Notes: generated by a model not told the origin, from the sequence alone. 43,144 bases of DNA from JBASRP01 sp044866075 (GCA_044866075.1 JBIOTQ010000027.1:1-43144); one strand, 5' to 3'; counted from the stretch's first letter, positions 1 to 8,163 are shown. Numbers and translations: made by a program.

Positions 1-2
1 AG

Positions 3-1373
3 AAGCGCGCGATGTGGGAGGACGCCATGCAGGCGATCACCCGCATGTTCGTGGAGGAGCCGTTCGCCGGGTGGGAGTCTCGCCACCTCCAGATGCCGCC
101 GCGCAACGTTGTGCCCAAGCCCGTGCAGAAACCGCACCCGCCTCTCTGGGTCGCGTGCAGCCGCCGCGAGACGATCCACTTCGCGGCACGGAACGGGATC
201 GGCGCGCTGTCGTTCTCGTTCGTCGAGCCGGAGGACGCGGGCGAGTGGGTCGCGGAGTACTACCGCCTGCTCGAATCCGATGAGTGCCTGCCGGTCGGGT
301 TCTCGGTGAACCCGAACGTCGCGGTCGTGCTGCCGATGATGTGCCACCAGGACGAGCAGACGGCGATCGATCGCGGCATCGACGGGGCTCACTTCTTCGG
401 CTACGCGCTCGCGCACTACTACGGGATCACGCCGCACGAGCCGGGTGTCACGAGCTTGTGGGAAGAATTTCATGAGGGCCGCAACATCGCCGGCTACGCG
501 CGCGACGTGATCCTCGCCGACGACGCGCCGCTGGCCGTCAAGGTGTTCCGGTCCGGGCTGGGGTCGATGCGCGGCGCGGTCGGGACGCCGGCGCAGATCA
601 CGGAGCTGTGCCGGCGCTACGAGGCCGTCGGCGTCGACCAGATCGGGTTCGTTCTGCAGGCGGGGACGAACAAGCACGAGGACATCTGCGAAGCGCTCGA
701 GCTGTTCGGGAAAGAGGTGATCCCTCAGTTCGCCGAAGAGCGCGAGGAGAAGGAACGCGCGAAGGCCGAGCGCCTGGCGCCGGCCATCGAGCGCGCGCTC
801 GCCCGCCGCTCCCCGCCGCGCGTCGCGCCGCCCCGCTACCGGATCGACGAGGACGCGGAGATCGAACGCGCGCGCCGGGCACGCCGCGTCGAGAAACTCG
901 ACATTCGCGCGGCTCTCTCGAAGGGACGGCAGGCGGCTCGGGCCGCGGCCCGGCGGCGCGCGCAGAAGCAGCTGGCGCGCTGGACGCGTTCCAGGTCGGA
1001 CGAGCAGATCGAGAAGCGCTTCGGTTCGAAGGTTGCTCAGCGCGCGATCTTCACCGGCATGGCGCGCGCGTTCGAGCCGTCGATGGCGTTCGGCTTCGAA
1101 GGCGAGCTGCAGTTCGTGATGGGGCAGCCGGCCACGGGCGGGCCGACGCACGCGTGGACGATAACGGTGACGGACTCGAAGGCCGTCGCGCGCGCGAAGC
1201 CGGCCGCCGAGCCGCGCGTGACGCTACGCGCCGGCGTCGCCGACTTCGTGCGGATCGCGACCGGCGAGGCGAACCCGGGGGCGCTGCTACTGGACGGCAA
1301 GCTGGAGGTGGACGGAGACCTCGGCCTTGCGCCGCGCCTGTCCGAGATGTTCGGCGGGCCGTCCCCCTACTGA
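3..1373 (+). CDS. LLM-class flavin-dependent oxidoreductase fused to C-terminal SCP2 domain (5' partial)
   Basis: The reading frame is open to the left edge, so the N-terminal part of the luciferase-like TIM barrel is missing. Counting from the first in-window Met at 12, residues 1 to about 235 look like the C-terminal half of an F420- or FMN-dependent luciferase-like monooxygenase, including the stretch VGTPAQITELCRRYEAVGVD that such proteins carry before their last helices. Residues about 240-320 form a highly charged Arg/Glu/Ala linker. Residues about 325-450 resemble an SCP2 sterol/lipid-carrier domain, ending in LLLDGKLEVDGDLGLAPRL. The family normally stops after the barrel, so the fusion is unusual. 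The P450 gene begins 1 nt after the stop, which implies cotranscription and suggests oxidation of a bulky lipid or sterol-like substrate. The domain calls are good; the substrate is inference. Confidence 0.8.
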   Translation, partial: KRAMWEDAMQAITRMFVEEPFAGWESRHLQMPPRNVVPKPVQKPHPPLWVACSRRETIHFAARNGIGALSFSFVEPEDAGEWVAEYYRLLESDECLPVGFSVNPNVAVVLPMMCHQDEQTAIDRGIDGAHFFGYALAHYYGITPHEPGVTSLWEEFHEGRNIAGYARDVILADDAPLAVKVFRSGLGSMRGAVGTPAQITELCRRYEAVGVDQIGFVLQAGTNKHEDICEALELFGKEVIPQFAEEREEKERAKAERLAPAIERALARRSPPRVAPPRYRIDEDAEIERARRARRVEKLDIRAALSKGRQAARAAARRRAQKQLARWTRSRSDEQIEKRFGSKVAQRAIFTGMARAFEPSMAFGFEGELQFVMGQPATGGPTHAWTITVTDSKAVARAKPAAEPRVTLRAGVADFVRIATGEANPGALLLDGKLEVDGDLGLAPRLSEMFGGPSPY

Positions 1374-1374
1374 G

Positions 1375-2841
1375 ATGGCGCTGCGGGCCGCTCAAACCGC
1401 TCGGTCGACGGTCCCGCGCATGCGCCGGCGGCGACGGCGACCTCGGCTCACGACGCCGGGCCCGACCCGCCGCGAGGCTTTGCGGGCGCTCTTGCGCGGC
1501 GACCTGCTCGACACGCTGTTCGAGGCGGCGGAGGAGTACGGCGACATCTACGCCTGGCGCGTCGGCCGGAAACCGTTCTTCATGGTCCGCGCGCCCGCGC
1601 ACCTCGAGCACGTGCTCGTCGCGCGCCAGGACAATTACGTGAAGTCGTTCCAGTACCGGCTGCTCGCGGTCGGGATGGGCGAGGGTCTTCTCACGAACGA
1701 GGGGGAGTCGTGGGAGCGGCAGCGACGGCTGATCCAGCCGATGTTCGCCAAGCGGCACCTCGCCGAGTTCGCTTCGAACATGACGGCGGCGATCTCGCCG
1801 GCGATGGACGCGTGGGGAGAGCGCCCCGATGGAGCGCGGGTCGACGTCGGCGAAGAGATGACCGGCCTCACGCTGGACGTCGTCGGACGCGCGTTGTTCG
1901 GCGCCGGGCTCGCCGCCGAAGCGCGGCGGATCGGCCCCGCGGTCCTCGTCGGGTTGAGGACGGGCGTGCTCGCGGCGCGCTTGCAGCTCGCCTTCGCGCC
2001 GCCTCGGTGGGTCGTCGATCGCGGACGGGCGATCTTCCGCCTTCCCTTTTTGACGCCGCGCCTCTTGTCGTTCAAACGATCGATGGCGACGATCGATGAG
2101 GTGGTCGACCGGCTCATCTCCGAGAGGCAGGCGGCGATGGACGGCGCGCCGTCCGATCTGCTGGGACTGCTCCTGGCCGCGCGCGACGAGAACGGACGGG
2201 GGATGAGCCGAACGCAGGTGCGCGACGAGATCGTGACGTTCATGCTCGCCGGGCACGAGACGACCGCGAACGGTCTGGCGTGGATGTGGTACCTGCTGTC
2301 GCTCCATCCCGAGGCCCGCGAGCGGATGAACGCGGAAGTGGACGAGGTGCTCGGGGATCGCGTGCCGACCGCGGACGACGTGGACCGCCTGGTGTGGACG
2401 TCGGCGTGTTTCCAGGAGGCGATCAGGCTCTATCCACCGGCGTGGGTCTTCGAGCGGGAGGCCGTGGAGGACGACGCGCTGGATGGGCACGTGATCCCCG
2501 CGGGCTCGACCTTGCTCTTCCCGTCGTACCTGATCCACCGGGATCCGCGGCTGTGGCCGAACCCGGAAGCATTCGACCCGCGGCGGTTCTTGCCCGAGAC
2601 CGTCCACGCGCATCCGCGCTACGCGTACGTGCCCTTCGGGGCGGGACGGCGGATGTGCGTCGGGGCCGGCTTCTCGATCATGGAGGCGACGCTGATCGCC
2701 GCGATGATCGCGCAGCGCTTCGAGCTCGACCTCGTCTCGGGAACGCGCGTGCAACCCGAACCCACGGTGACGCTGCGTCCGCGCGACGGGTTGCCGATGA
2801 CGGTGCGCAGGCGCTCGCGTGATCGAGCGCCCTCGCGCTAG
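1375..2841 (+). CDS. cytochrome P450
   Basis: Heme-thiolate monooxygenase of about 488 aa. The I-helix oxygen-activation motif AGHETT starts near residue 292, the K-helix ExxR is E348-AIR351, and the heme loop FGAGRRMCVG places the axial cysteine at about residue 428. The frame is open further upstream to 1327, but the ATG at 1375, one base after the preceding TGA, gives a normal P450 N-terminus with a basic stretch and no clear membrane anchor. The gene is tightly linked to the upstream monooxygenase-SCP2 fusion. No ferredoxin or ferredoxin reductase lies in the window, so its redox partner is encoded elsewhere. Sequence features resemble CYP102/CYP4-like fatty-acid or terpenoid hydroxylases more than the short soluble CYP105 type, but no subfamily is claimed. 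Confidence 0.93.
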   Translation: MALRAAQTARSTVPRMRRRRRRPRLTTPGPTRREALRALLRGDLLDTLFEAAEEYGDIYAWRVGRKPFFMVRAPAHLEHVLVARQDNYVKSFQYRLLAVGMGEGLLTNEGESWERQRRLIQPMFAKRHLAEFASNMTAAISPAMDAWGERPDGARVDVGEEMTGLTLDVVGRALFGAGLAAEARRIGPAVLVGLRTGVLAARLQLAFAPPRWVVDRGRAIFRLPFLTPRLLSFKRSMATIDEVVDRLISERQAAMDGAPSDLLGLLLAARDENGRGMSRTQVRDEIVTFMLAGHETTANGLAWMWYLLSLHPEARERMNAEVDEVLGDRVPTADDVDRLVWTSACFQEAIRLYPPAWVFEREAVEDDALDGHVIPAGSTLLFPSYLIHRDPRLWPNPEAFDPRRFLPETVHAHPRYAYVPFGAGRRMCVGAGFSIMEATLIAAMIAQRFELDLVSGTRVQPEPTVTLRPRDGLPMTVRRRSRDRAPSR

Positions 2842-2844
2842 GGT
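2839..2844 (+). promoter_or_regulatory. candidate -10 box (TAGGGT), leaderless promoter
   Basis: TAGGGT ends 8 nt before the ATG at 2853. Its first three bases are also the P450 stop codon. The spacing would put the transcription start at or next to the start codon. No clear -35 is visible. Confidence 0.4.
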
Positions 2845-2852
2845 TCGCGCCG

Positions 2853-3209
2853 ATGCGTATCGACGTCGGCGGGTTCGTGAGCGGCGTGCAGGAGAACATC
2901 TCCTCGCTCGTCGACGCCGCCAAGCGCGCGCCCGAACTGCTCGACATCCTCCGCGACACGCATCGTGTCTTGCTGAAGATGGAAGCGGTCATCGACCGGC
3001 TCGAGAAGCCGCTCACGGAGCTCGAGGAGAAGATGTCTTCCGTCAACATCTCGCCGGAGCGCATCGACCGGCTCGAGAAGGCGATCTTCAACATCGAGCG
3101 CGCCACGGCCGGGGTGGAGGCCACGATGGGCGCGTTGCCGCGCGTGTTCCGGACCCGCATCGAGAGGAACCGCCCGCAGACGGCAGGCGGCGAATTGCCG
3201 CTCGAATAG
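2853..3209 (+). CDS. small coiled-coil protein, function unknown
   Basis: A 118-aa protein I cannot assign to a family. It is mostly helical: residues 10-40 are amphipathic, and residues 40-95 carry heptad-like repeats with two EKPLTELEEK/IDRLEKAIF-type segments, so it probably oligomerises as a coiled coil. There is no signal peptide, transmembrane segment or cysteine. It begins 11 nt after the P450 stop. A TANNNT box overlapping that stop suggests it also has its own promoter. The composition looks native. It could be a scaffold for the upstream oxidative enzymes, but nothing in the sequence shows this. Confidence 0.75.
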   Translation: MRIDVGGFVSGVQENISSLVDAAKRAPELLDILRDTHRVLLKMEAVIDRLEKPLTELEEKMSSVNISPERIDRLEKAIFNIERATAGVEATMGALPRVFRTRIERNRPQTAGGELPLE

Positions 3210-3213
3210 CCCG

Positions 3214-3219
3214 TAGACT
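3214..3219 (+). promoter_or_regulatory. candidate -10 box (TAGACT) for the fumarase operon
   Basis: TAGACT ends 6 nt before the GTG at 3226, the spacing of a leaderless transcript. No Shine-Dalgarno precedes that GTG, which supports the reading. Confidence 0.45.
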
Positions 3220-3225
3220 GGCCTC

Positions 3226-4074
3226 GTGGTCCGCGAGGTCGCCGTGTCCCAGATCTCAGATGCGCTGGCGACGCTGTGCGTCGACATCTGCTACCGCATG
3301 TCGCCGGACATGGTTGCTGCGGTGCGGCGGGCGCGCGATCTCGAAGAGTCGCCGATGGGGCGAGAGATCCTCGACCAACTGATAACCAACACTGAGATCG
3401 CGGCGCGGGGCGATGTGCCGTACTGCCAAGACACGGGGACGACCGTCGTTTTTTTGGATGTCGGGCAGGACGTGCATCTCACGGGCGGCGCGTTGGAAGA
3501 CGCCGTCAACGTGGGGGTCGCGCGAGGGTATCGCGAGGGGTATTTGCGCGGGTCGATCGTTCGGGATCCCTTGTTCGAGCGTCGCAACACGGGGGACAAC
3601 ACGCCGGCCGTCTTGCATACGCGGATCGTCCCCGGCGATCGCGTCGGGATCACCGTCGACGCGAAGGGGGCCGGCAGCGAGAACATGAGCCGTCTCGCGA
3701 TGCTCAAGCCTGCCGACGGCATCGAAGGCGTGCGTCGGTTCGTATTGGAGACGGTCGAGCGCGCAGGGCCGAACGCGTGTCCGCCGGGGATCGTCGGCGT
3801 GGGGGTCGGCGGGAACTTCGAGGGGGTAGCGCGGCTCGCGAAGCGGGCGCTGATGCGGCGCGTGGGCGACCCGAATCCGGACGGCCGGTGGGCGGCGTTC
3901 GAGCGCGAGCTGTACGACGCGGCGAACGCGCTCGGGCTCGGGCCGGAGGCGCTCGGCGGGACGCAGACGGTGCTCGCGGTGCACGTCGAGGTCGCACCGA
4001 CGCACATCGCGTCGCTGCCGGTCGCGGTGAACATCGAGTGCCACGCGCACCGCAGCGGTCACGTGGAGGTCTGA
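3226..4074 (+). CDS. fumarate hydratase class I, alpha subunit (N-terminal domain chain)
   Basis: Iron-sulfur hydro-lyase subunit interconverting fumarate and malate in the TCA cycle; the related tartrate dehydratase alpha chain is the alternative. The three conserved cluster cysteines are visible at about residues 67 (VPYCQDTGT), 185 (ACPPGIVGVGVGG) and 272 (NIECHAHR). At 282 aa it matches the split two-subunit form rather than the fused FumA of E. coli. The GTG at 3226 is chosen because a TANNNT box sits 6 nt upstream; the in-frame GTG at 3244 is an alternative. The stop overlaps the start of the beta subunit by one base (TGATG). Class I fumarases are oxygen-sensitive, so it is notable next to an evidently aerobic SDH. 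Confidence 0.92.
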   Translation: MVREVAVSQISDALATLCVDICYRMSPDMVAAVRRARDLEESPMGREILDQLITNTEIAARGDVPYCQDTGTTVVFLDVGQDVHLTGGALEDAVNVGVARGYREGYLRGSIVRDPLFERRNTGDNTPAVLHTRIVPGDRVGITVDAKGAGSENMSRLAMLKPADGIEGVRRFVLETVERAGPNACPPGIVGVGVGGNFEGVARLAKRALMRRVGDPNPDGRWAAFERELYDAANALGLGPEALGGTQTVLAVHVEVAPTHIASLPVAVNIECHAHRSGHVEV

Positions 4075-4712
4075 TGCCGGTTTCGGATCTCAGCGACGGC
4101 CTGAAGCGTGTCGAAGCACCTTTGTCCGACGAGGACGTGCGTGCCCTGCGGGCGGGGGATCGTATACGCGTGTTCGGTCGCGTGTACGGCGCGCGCGACG
4201 CGGCGCACAAGCGCATGGTGGAGATGCTCGATCGTGGTGAGTCCTTGCCGGTCGATCTGGCGGGACAGATCGTCTACTACGTCGGGCCCACGCCGGCGCG
4301 GCCGGGCGCGGTGATCGGCGCGGCGGGGCCGACGACGGCGGGACGGATGGACAAATACACGCCGCAACTGATCGAGCTCGGACTCAAGGCTACGATCGGG
4401 AAGGGCGGGCGCGGCCCTTCGTTGCGTCCAGCGTTCGCAGAGCACACCGCCTGTTACTTCGCGGCGCTCGGCGGCGGCGGCGCTGTGATGTCGCGCCGCG
4501 TGCGAGACGCGCGCGTCGTCGCGTTCGAGGATCTCGGGCCCGAGGCGATCTTCGAGCTGACGTTCGACGACTTCCCCGCGTGGGTGGTGAACGATTGCTA
4601 TGGTGCCGACTATTACGAGCGGGTGTCCTCCCCATGGCGGCGCGAGGAGCGACTGCCACCCGAGTTGCAGATAGTGCACGCGCCGGCGGAGGGCGATCTC
4701 GGAGGGGGCTGA
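4074..4712 (+). CDS. fumarate hydratase class I, beta subunit (C-terminal domain chain)
   Basis: Swivelling C-terminal domain partner of the preceding gene, 212 aa. Family motifs seen are GDRIRVFGRVYGARDAAHKR near the N-terminus, GPTTAGRMDKYTPQLIELGL in the middle and FDDFPAWVVND near the end. The frame continues upstream inside the alpha gene, but the ATG at 4074 overlapping the alpha stop (TGATG) fits the family's N-terminus and implies translational coupling, as expected for a stoichiometric heterodimer. trpS follows after 3 nt. The only real uncertainty is fumarate versus tartrate or another hydroxy-diacid as substrate; TCA context favours fumarate. Confidence 0.92.
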   Translation: MPVSDLSDGLKRVEAPLSDEDVRALRAGDRIRVFGRVYGARDAAHKRMVEMLDRGESLPVDLAGQIVYYVGPTPARPGAVIGAAGPTTAGRMDKYTPQLIELGLKATIGKGGRGPSLRPAFAEHTACYFAALGGGGAVMSRRVRDARVVAFEDLGPEAIFELTFDDFPAWVVNDCYGADYYERVSSPWRREERLPPELQIVHAPAEGDLGGG

Positions 4713-4715
4713 GCG

Positions 4716-5711
4716 GTGAAGCGCATCCTGTCGGGCATCCAGCCCTCGGGCGAGGTGCACCTCGGGAACTACATCGGGGCGCTGCAACACTGGGCCGCGC
4801 AGCAGGACGAGAAAGACTGCTTCTACTGCATCGTCGACCTCCACGCGATCACGAAGCCGCCATGGGATCCCACCGGGCTCCGGGAGGCGACGCTCGATCT
4901 CGCCGCTATCCTGATCGCGATCGGGATCGACCCCGAACGATCGACGTTGTTCGTGCAGTCGATGGTGGACGGCCATCCGGAGCTGGCCTGGATCCTGGGT
5001 TGCGTCGCCACGTTCGGCGAGCTTCGCCGGATGACGCAGTTCAAGGCGCAAGCCTCGAAACAGCAAGAGAGCAACGTCTCTGTCGGGTTCTTCTCGTATC
5101 CGGTTCTGCAGGCCGCAGACATCCTCATCTACCAGGCGGATGAGGTTCCGGTCGGAGAGGACCAGCGGCAGCATCTCGAGCTGACGCGCGACATCGCCCA
5201 GCGCTTCAACTCCCACTACGGCGAGACGTTCGTCGTGCCGCAGGCGACCATCCCGAAGATCGGAGCGAAGATCCTCGACCTGCAGAACCCGGCCGCGAAG
5301 ATGTCGAAGTCGGCCGACTCGCCGACCGGCACGGTGAAGGTCACCGACACGGCGGATGTGATCCGGAAGAAGATCAAGACCGCCGTGACCGACTCGGGTC
5401 GCGATGTGGTCGCGGGGCCCGACAAGCCGGCGATCACGAACCTCCTCACGATCTACTCTGTTGCGACGGGCAAGCCGATCGCCGAGCTCGAGCAGGACCT
5501 CGCCGGTAAGGGCTACGCCGACCTGAAAGCGGAGCTGACCGACGCGCTGATCGCGTTCCTCGAGCCGATCCAGAAGCGGCACGCGGAGTTAGTGGCGGAC
5601 CCCGCCGAGTTGAAGGCTCTGCTCGAGAAAGGCGCGACGAAGGCGCAGTCGGTCGCCTCCGCGACGGTGGCCACCGTCTACGACCGGGTTGGGTTCCTGC
5701 CGCGCGGTTAG
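4716..5711 (+). CDS. trpS: tryptophan--tRNA ligase
   Basis: Cytosolic class I aminoacyl-tRNA synthetase charging tRNA-Trp, 331 aa, the normal bacterial length. The HIGH-equivalent is H15-LGN following SGIQPSGEV, and the KMSKS loop is at residues 195-199. The bacterial TrpRS sequences GEDQRQHLELTRDIAQRFN and FSYPVLQAADIL are also present. It starts at a GTG 3 nt after the fumarase beta stop, with the GGAGGGGG run just upstream as ribosome site, so it is probably read from the fumarase transcript. No T-box or other leader is visible because there is no leader. It ends just before an inverted repeat at 5743-5760. Confidence 0.97.
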   Translation: MKRILSGIQPSGEVHLGNYIGALQHWAAQQDEKDCFYCIVDLHAITKPPWDPTGLREATLDLAAILIAIGIDPERSTLFVQSMVDGHPELAWILGCVATFGELRRMTQFKAQASKQQESNVSVGFFSYPVLQAADILIYQADEVPVGEDQRQHLELTRDIAQRFNSHYGETFVVPQATIPKIGAKILDLQNPAAKMSKSADSPTGTVKVTDTADVIRKKIKTAVTDSGRDVVAGPDKPAITNLLTIYSVATGKPIAELEQDLAGKGYADLKAELTDALIAFLEPIQKRHAELVADPAELKALLEKGATKAQSVASATVATVYDRVGFLPRG

Positions 5712-5742
5712 CCCAGGTCAGAGCGGCGTTTTCGGTCACGAG

Positions 5743-5760
5743 ATAGCCATTTCGGGCTAT
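5743..5760. repeat. 6-bp inverted repeat in trpS/secreted-protein intergenic region
   Basis: ATAGCC (5743-5748) and GGCTAT (5755-5760) form a perfect 6-bp inverted repeat around ATTTCG. It could be a weak terminator for trpS or an operator for the next gene. There is no U-tract. Confidence 0.4.
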
Positions 5761-5782
5761 GGGCAGGTCCGCCCCAATCTCG

Positions 5783-5788
5783 TAGCAT
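5783..5788 (+). promoter_or_regulatory. candidate -10 box (TAGCAT)
   Basis: TAGCAT lies 36 nt before the ATG at 5825 and would give a short leader containing the GGGGTTGGGG run. No TTG-type -35 is seen at the right spacing. Confidence 0.3.
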
Positions 5789-5824
5789 CCGCCCGGAAGC
5801 TCACCTTGGTGGGGTTGGGGCGGG

Positions 5825-6178
5825 ATGCGCAAGGTCTTGATCGTGCTGACGATCGCGGTTGCGGCGGCCGTCGGGCCGGCGCTCGCCGACATCCCCGACG
5901 GAGTCGATTGCGCGCAGAGCGGCCTCGGGTACATCCCCGTCCAGTTGACGAACGGCGACCTGGACCGCATCGCTCTGTGCGTCACGGACGGCGTCTCGAA
6001 GAACGGCGCGGAGGCGTACATCGGCGGTGAGTTCGACCCGGAGAACGCGACACAGGGAGCGTGCACGGCGATCATCGTCGCGGGACGCTCGATCTCCGGT
6101 GATCCGAACTGGAATCACGTCGACCTCGGCGCGAATCCATTGAACACGGACGACGACGTGCTTCACGACTGCAACTAA
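5825..6178 (+). CDS. small secreted protein, function unknown
   Basis: A 117-aa protein with a classic Sec signal peptide: MRK, then a hydrophobic stretch to about residue 20, and a likely cleavage at ALA-D. The mature part is acidic, about 95 residues, with four cysteines (near residues 29, 52, 81 and 116) that could form two disulfides. It contains the phrases NGDLDRIALCVTDGVSKNG and GEFDPENATQGAC. I do not recognise the family. It stands alone between trpS and the HNH gene with its own putative promoter and is followed by a strong hairpin, so it is probably a monocistronic transcript. Confidence 0.75.
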   Translation: MRKVLIVLTIAVAAAVGPALADIPDGVDCAQSGLGYIPVQLTNGDLDRIALCVTDGVSKNGAEAYIGGEFDPENATQGACTAIIVAGRSISGDPNWNHVDLGANPLNTDDDVLHDCN

Positions 6179-6184
6179 GCCCAG

Positions 6185-6220
6185 AACGGAGCGGGCGCTG
6201 CGTCCCCCGCAGCGTCCGTT
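6185..6220 (+). terminator. hairpin after small secreted protein gene
   Basis: AACGGA (6185-6190) pairs with TCCGTT (6215-6220), and CGCTGCG (6196-6202) pairs with CGCAGCG (6208-6214) around TCCCC. The left arm carries an unpaired GCGGG. No U-run follows, which is common in high-GC actinobacteria. Confidence 0.6.
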
Positions 6221-6257
6221 CCGTCTCACCCCGTCCGTTGTTGTCGTACCCGGGTTG

Positions 6258-6263
6258 TACAGT
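6258..6263 (+). promoter_or_regulatory. candidate -10 box (TACAGT), leaderless promoter
   Basis: TACAGT ends 7 nt before the ATG at 6271. This supports that start over the in-frame TTG at 6238, which lies upstream of the box. Confidence 0.5.
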
Positions 6264-6270
6264 CGCTCGC

Positions 6271-7434
6271 ATGTTGCACACGCTGCGGAAAACGGTTGCG
6301 AGCATCCGTGACGCGATCTCCTCGTTCGATGCCGATCGGGTCCCGAACGAGGACGTCGGCGAGATGGTCGAGCTCTTCTCAGAACTCGAACGGCTAGCCA
6401 TCGCCGGTCGCACATTGATCGCGCGGCGCGTCGAGCGTTCGAACGTGTGGTGCAACCAGGGCTTCAACACGCCAGCGCGATGGATGGCGGCCAAAGCGCA
6501 AACGACGCTCGCGTCCGCGATCGCGACGTTCAATACGGGACGGAAACTCGTCGAGCTCCCTGCGACGGAAGATGCGCTTCGTTCGGGAACCCTCTCCCGG
6601 ATCCAAGCCGCCGAGATCGCGGCCGCCGCGTCGGCCGATCCGGCGGCCGAGTCGCGGTTGTTGCGAACAGCCCGAACGGAGACCGTCGCGCAGCTACGAG
6701 AGGAGTGCGCGAAGGTCGTTGCGGCGGCGAGTCGCGAACGCGACGCAGACGAACGGATCCATCGGAGCCGGTACCTGCGGTCCTGGTCCGAGGCCGACGG
6801 GGCGTTCCGGCTGGACGCCCGACTGACGGCCGACGCCGGCGCGCGACTGGTTTCCGTCGTGGACGTGCGCGCTCGTGAGTTCCAGGAGCAGGCTCGGCGC
6901 TCCGGATCGAAAGAACGCGCCGAGGCGCACGCCGCCGACGCGCTCGTCTCGTTGGCCGACGCCACGACGCCGGGCCCCCGCGCCATCGTCCACGTTCACG
7001 TCGACGCCGACGCGTGGGAGCGCGGACAGGCCGAGAAGGGGGAGTCGTGTTCGGTCCCGGGGGTGGGCCCGATCCCCGTCGCCGCCGCCCGCCGTCTGGC
7101 CCGCGATGGGGTCGTGAAAGCCGTCCTCGACGAGGACGCGGACGTCCGTGCCGTCGCGAACCTCGGACGGACGATCTCCGCGAAGCTTCGGTCGGCGCTC
7201 GAGGCGCGCGACCGGACCTGCGTGGTGCCGGGCTGTGACGAGACCTACGGACTCGAGATCGATCACGTCGTCCCGCACAGCGAGGGCGGCCCGACCCGGA
7301 TCGGCAACCTGGCGCGACTCTGCCGCTGGCATCACTCACTGAAGACGCATCGCGGGTGGACTCTGCGCGGACGGCCCGGCGCCTGGGAGTGGGTCAAGCT
7401 GCCGCGGAAACCGATCCGGCCTCAGCTGAACTGA
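6271..7434 (+). CDS. DUF222 / HNH endonuclease domain protein
   Basis: A 387-aa protein of the large actinobacterial DUF222-HNH group (the REP13E12-type family of mycobacteria). The helical DUF222 region occupies about residues 1-290. The HNH nuclease motif follows near residues 310-365: CVVPGC, then LEIDHVVPHSEGGPT with the Asp-His pair, then NLARLCRWHHSLKTHRGW with the last metal and catalytic His residues. All catalytic positions are present, so it may be active. Such proteins are often multicopy and have been linked to mobile DNA, but no repeats or transposase flank this one, so no mobile element is called. The cellular role of the family is not established. Confidence 0.88.
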   Translation: MLHTLRKTVASIRDAISSFDADRVPNEDVGEMVELFSELERLAIAGRTLIARRVERSNVWCNQGFNTPARWMAAKAQTTLASAIATFNTGRKLVELPATEDALRSGTLSRIQAAEIAAAASADPAAESRLLRTARTETVAQLREECAKVVAAASRERDADERIHRSRYLRSWSEADGAFRLDARLTADAGARLVSVVDVRAREFQEQARRSGSKERAEAHAADALVSLADATTPGPRAIVHVHVDADAWERGQAEKGESCSVPGVGPIPVAAARRLARDGVVKAVLDEDADVRAVANLGRTISAKLRSALEARDRTCVVPGCDETYGLEIDHVVPHSEGGPTRIGNLARLCRWHHSLKTHRGWTLRGRPGAWEWVKLPRKPIRPQLN

Positions 7435-7441
7435 CCGGGGC

Positions 7442-8161
7442 CTATACCTTCCGGAAGAGCATCTCGCGCTTCACTTCCTGGATCGCGCGCGTCACGTGGA
7501 TGCCCCGCGGGCACGCGTCGGTGCAATTGAAGGTCGTACGGCAGCGGAACGCGCCTTCCTTGTCGGCCAGGATCCGCAGCCGCTCGTCGCCCGCGCGGTC
7601 GCGCGAATCGAACACGAACCGGTGCGCGTTCACGATCGTGGCCGGGCCGACGTACTCGTCGTCCGACCAGAAGACCGGGCACGACGACGTGCACGCCGCG
7701 CAGAGGATGCACTTCGTGGTGTCGTCGTAGCGCTCCCGTTCCTCAGGCGTCTGGAGCCGCTCCCGGGTCGGCGCGGGCTCATCGTTCACCAGGAAGGGAA
7801 GCACACCTCGGTAGGCAGCGAAGAACGCCTCCATGTCGACGACCAGGTCCTTCTCGATCTTCATCCCGCGGATCGGCTCGACCGAGATCGGGTGTTTCAG
7901 GTCCTTGATCAGGGCCTTGCACGCCAGCATGTTCTTGCCGTTGATCAGCATTGCGTCCGACCCGCAGACGCCGTGCGCGCACGACCGGCGGAACGTCAGC
8001 GAGCCGTCCTGGAACCACTTGATCTGGTGGAGCGCGTCGAGGACGCGGTCCATCGGCTCGTACCGGACGTCGTACGACTCCCAGTGCTGCTGCTTGTCGG
8101 CGTCCGGGTTGAACCGGAGGACCTTGACCGTGACCTCGTCGGCGCGCCGCTTGCGTCCCAC
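7442..8161 (-). CDS. sdhB: succinate dehydrogenase iron-sulfur subunit
   Basis: Membrane-peripheral electron-transfer subunit of complex II, 239 aa. The [2Fe-2S] motif is SCAHGVCGSDAMLINGKNML followed by AC, with Asp in the third ligand position as in many SdhB proteins. The [4Fe-4S] motif is CILCAACTSSCP, and the [3Fe-4S] set is CRTTFNCTDACP. The GTG at 8161 is selected because the longer open frame upstream is only the antiframe of the neighbouring gene and this GTG lies 2 nt after that gene's TAA. It is the last gene of the operon, separated from sdhA by the CADD-like gene, which is not the normal order. Confidence 0.95.
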   Translation of the reverse strand: MGRKRRADEVTVKVLRFNPDADKQQHWESYDVRYEPMDRVLDALHQIKWFQDGSLTFRRSCAHGVCGSDAMLINGKNMLACKALIKDLKHPISVEPIRGMKIEKDLVVDMEAFFAAYRGVLPFLVNDEPAPTRERLQTPEERERYDDTTKCILCAACTSSCPVFWSDDEYVGPATIVNAHRFVFDSRDRAGDERLRILADKEGAFRCRTTFNCTDACPRGIHVTRAIQEVKREMLFRKV

Positions 8162-8163
8162 GG

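Noticed and set aside
1051..2754. 567-codon open frame antisense to the P450 gene
   Set aside because: Arg/His/Pro/Gly-rich composition with no domain, fully opposite a gene with clear P450 motifs. A shadow frame of GC-rich DNA.
4059..5582. 507-codon open frame antisense to fumarase beta and trpS
   Set aside because: It is complementary to two well-supported genes and its translation has no recognisable fold.
6271..7434. Mobile element around the DUF222/HNH gene
   Set aside because: No terminal repeats, transposase, integrase or target duplication were seen; the gene alone is not evidence of mobility.
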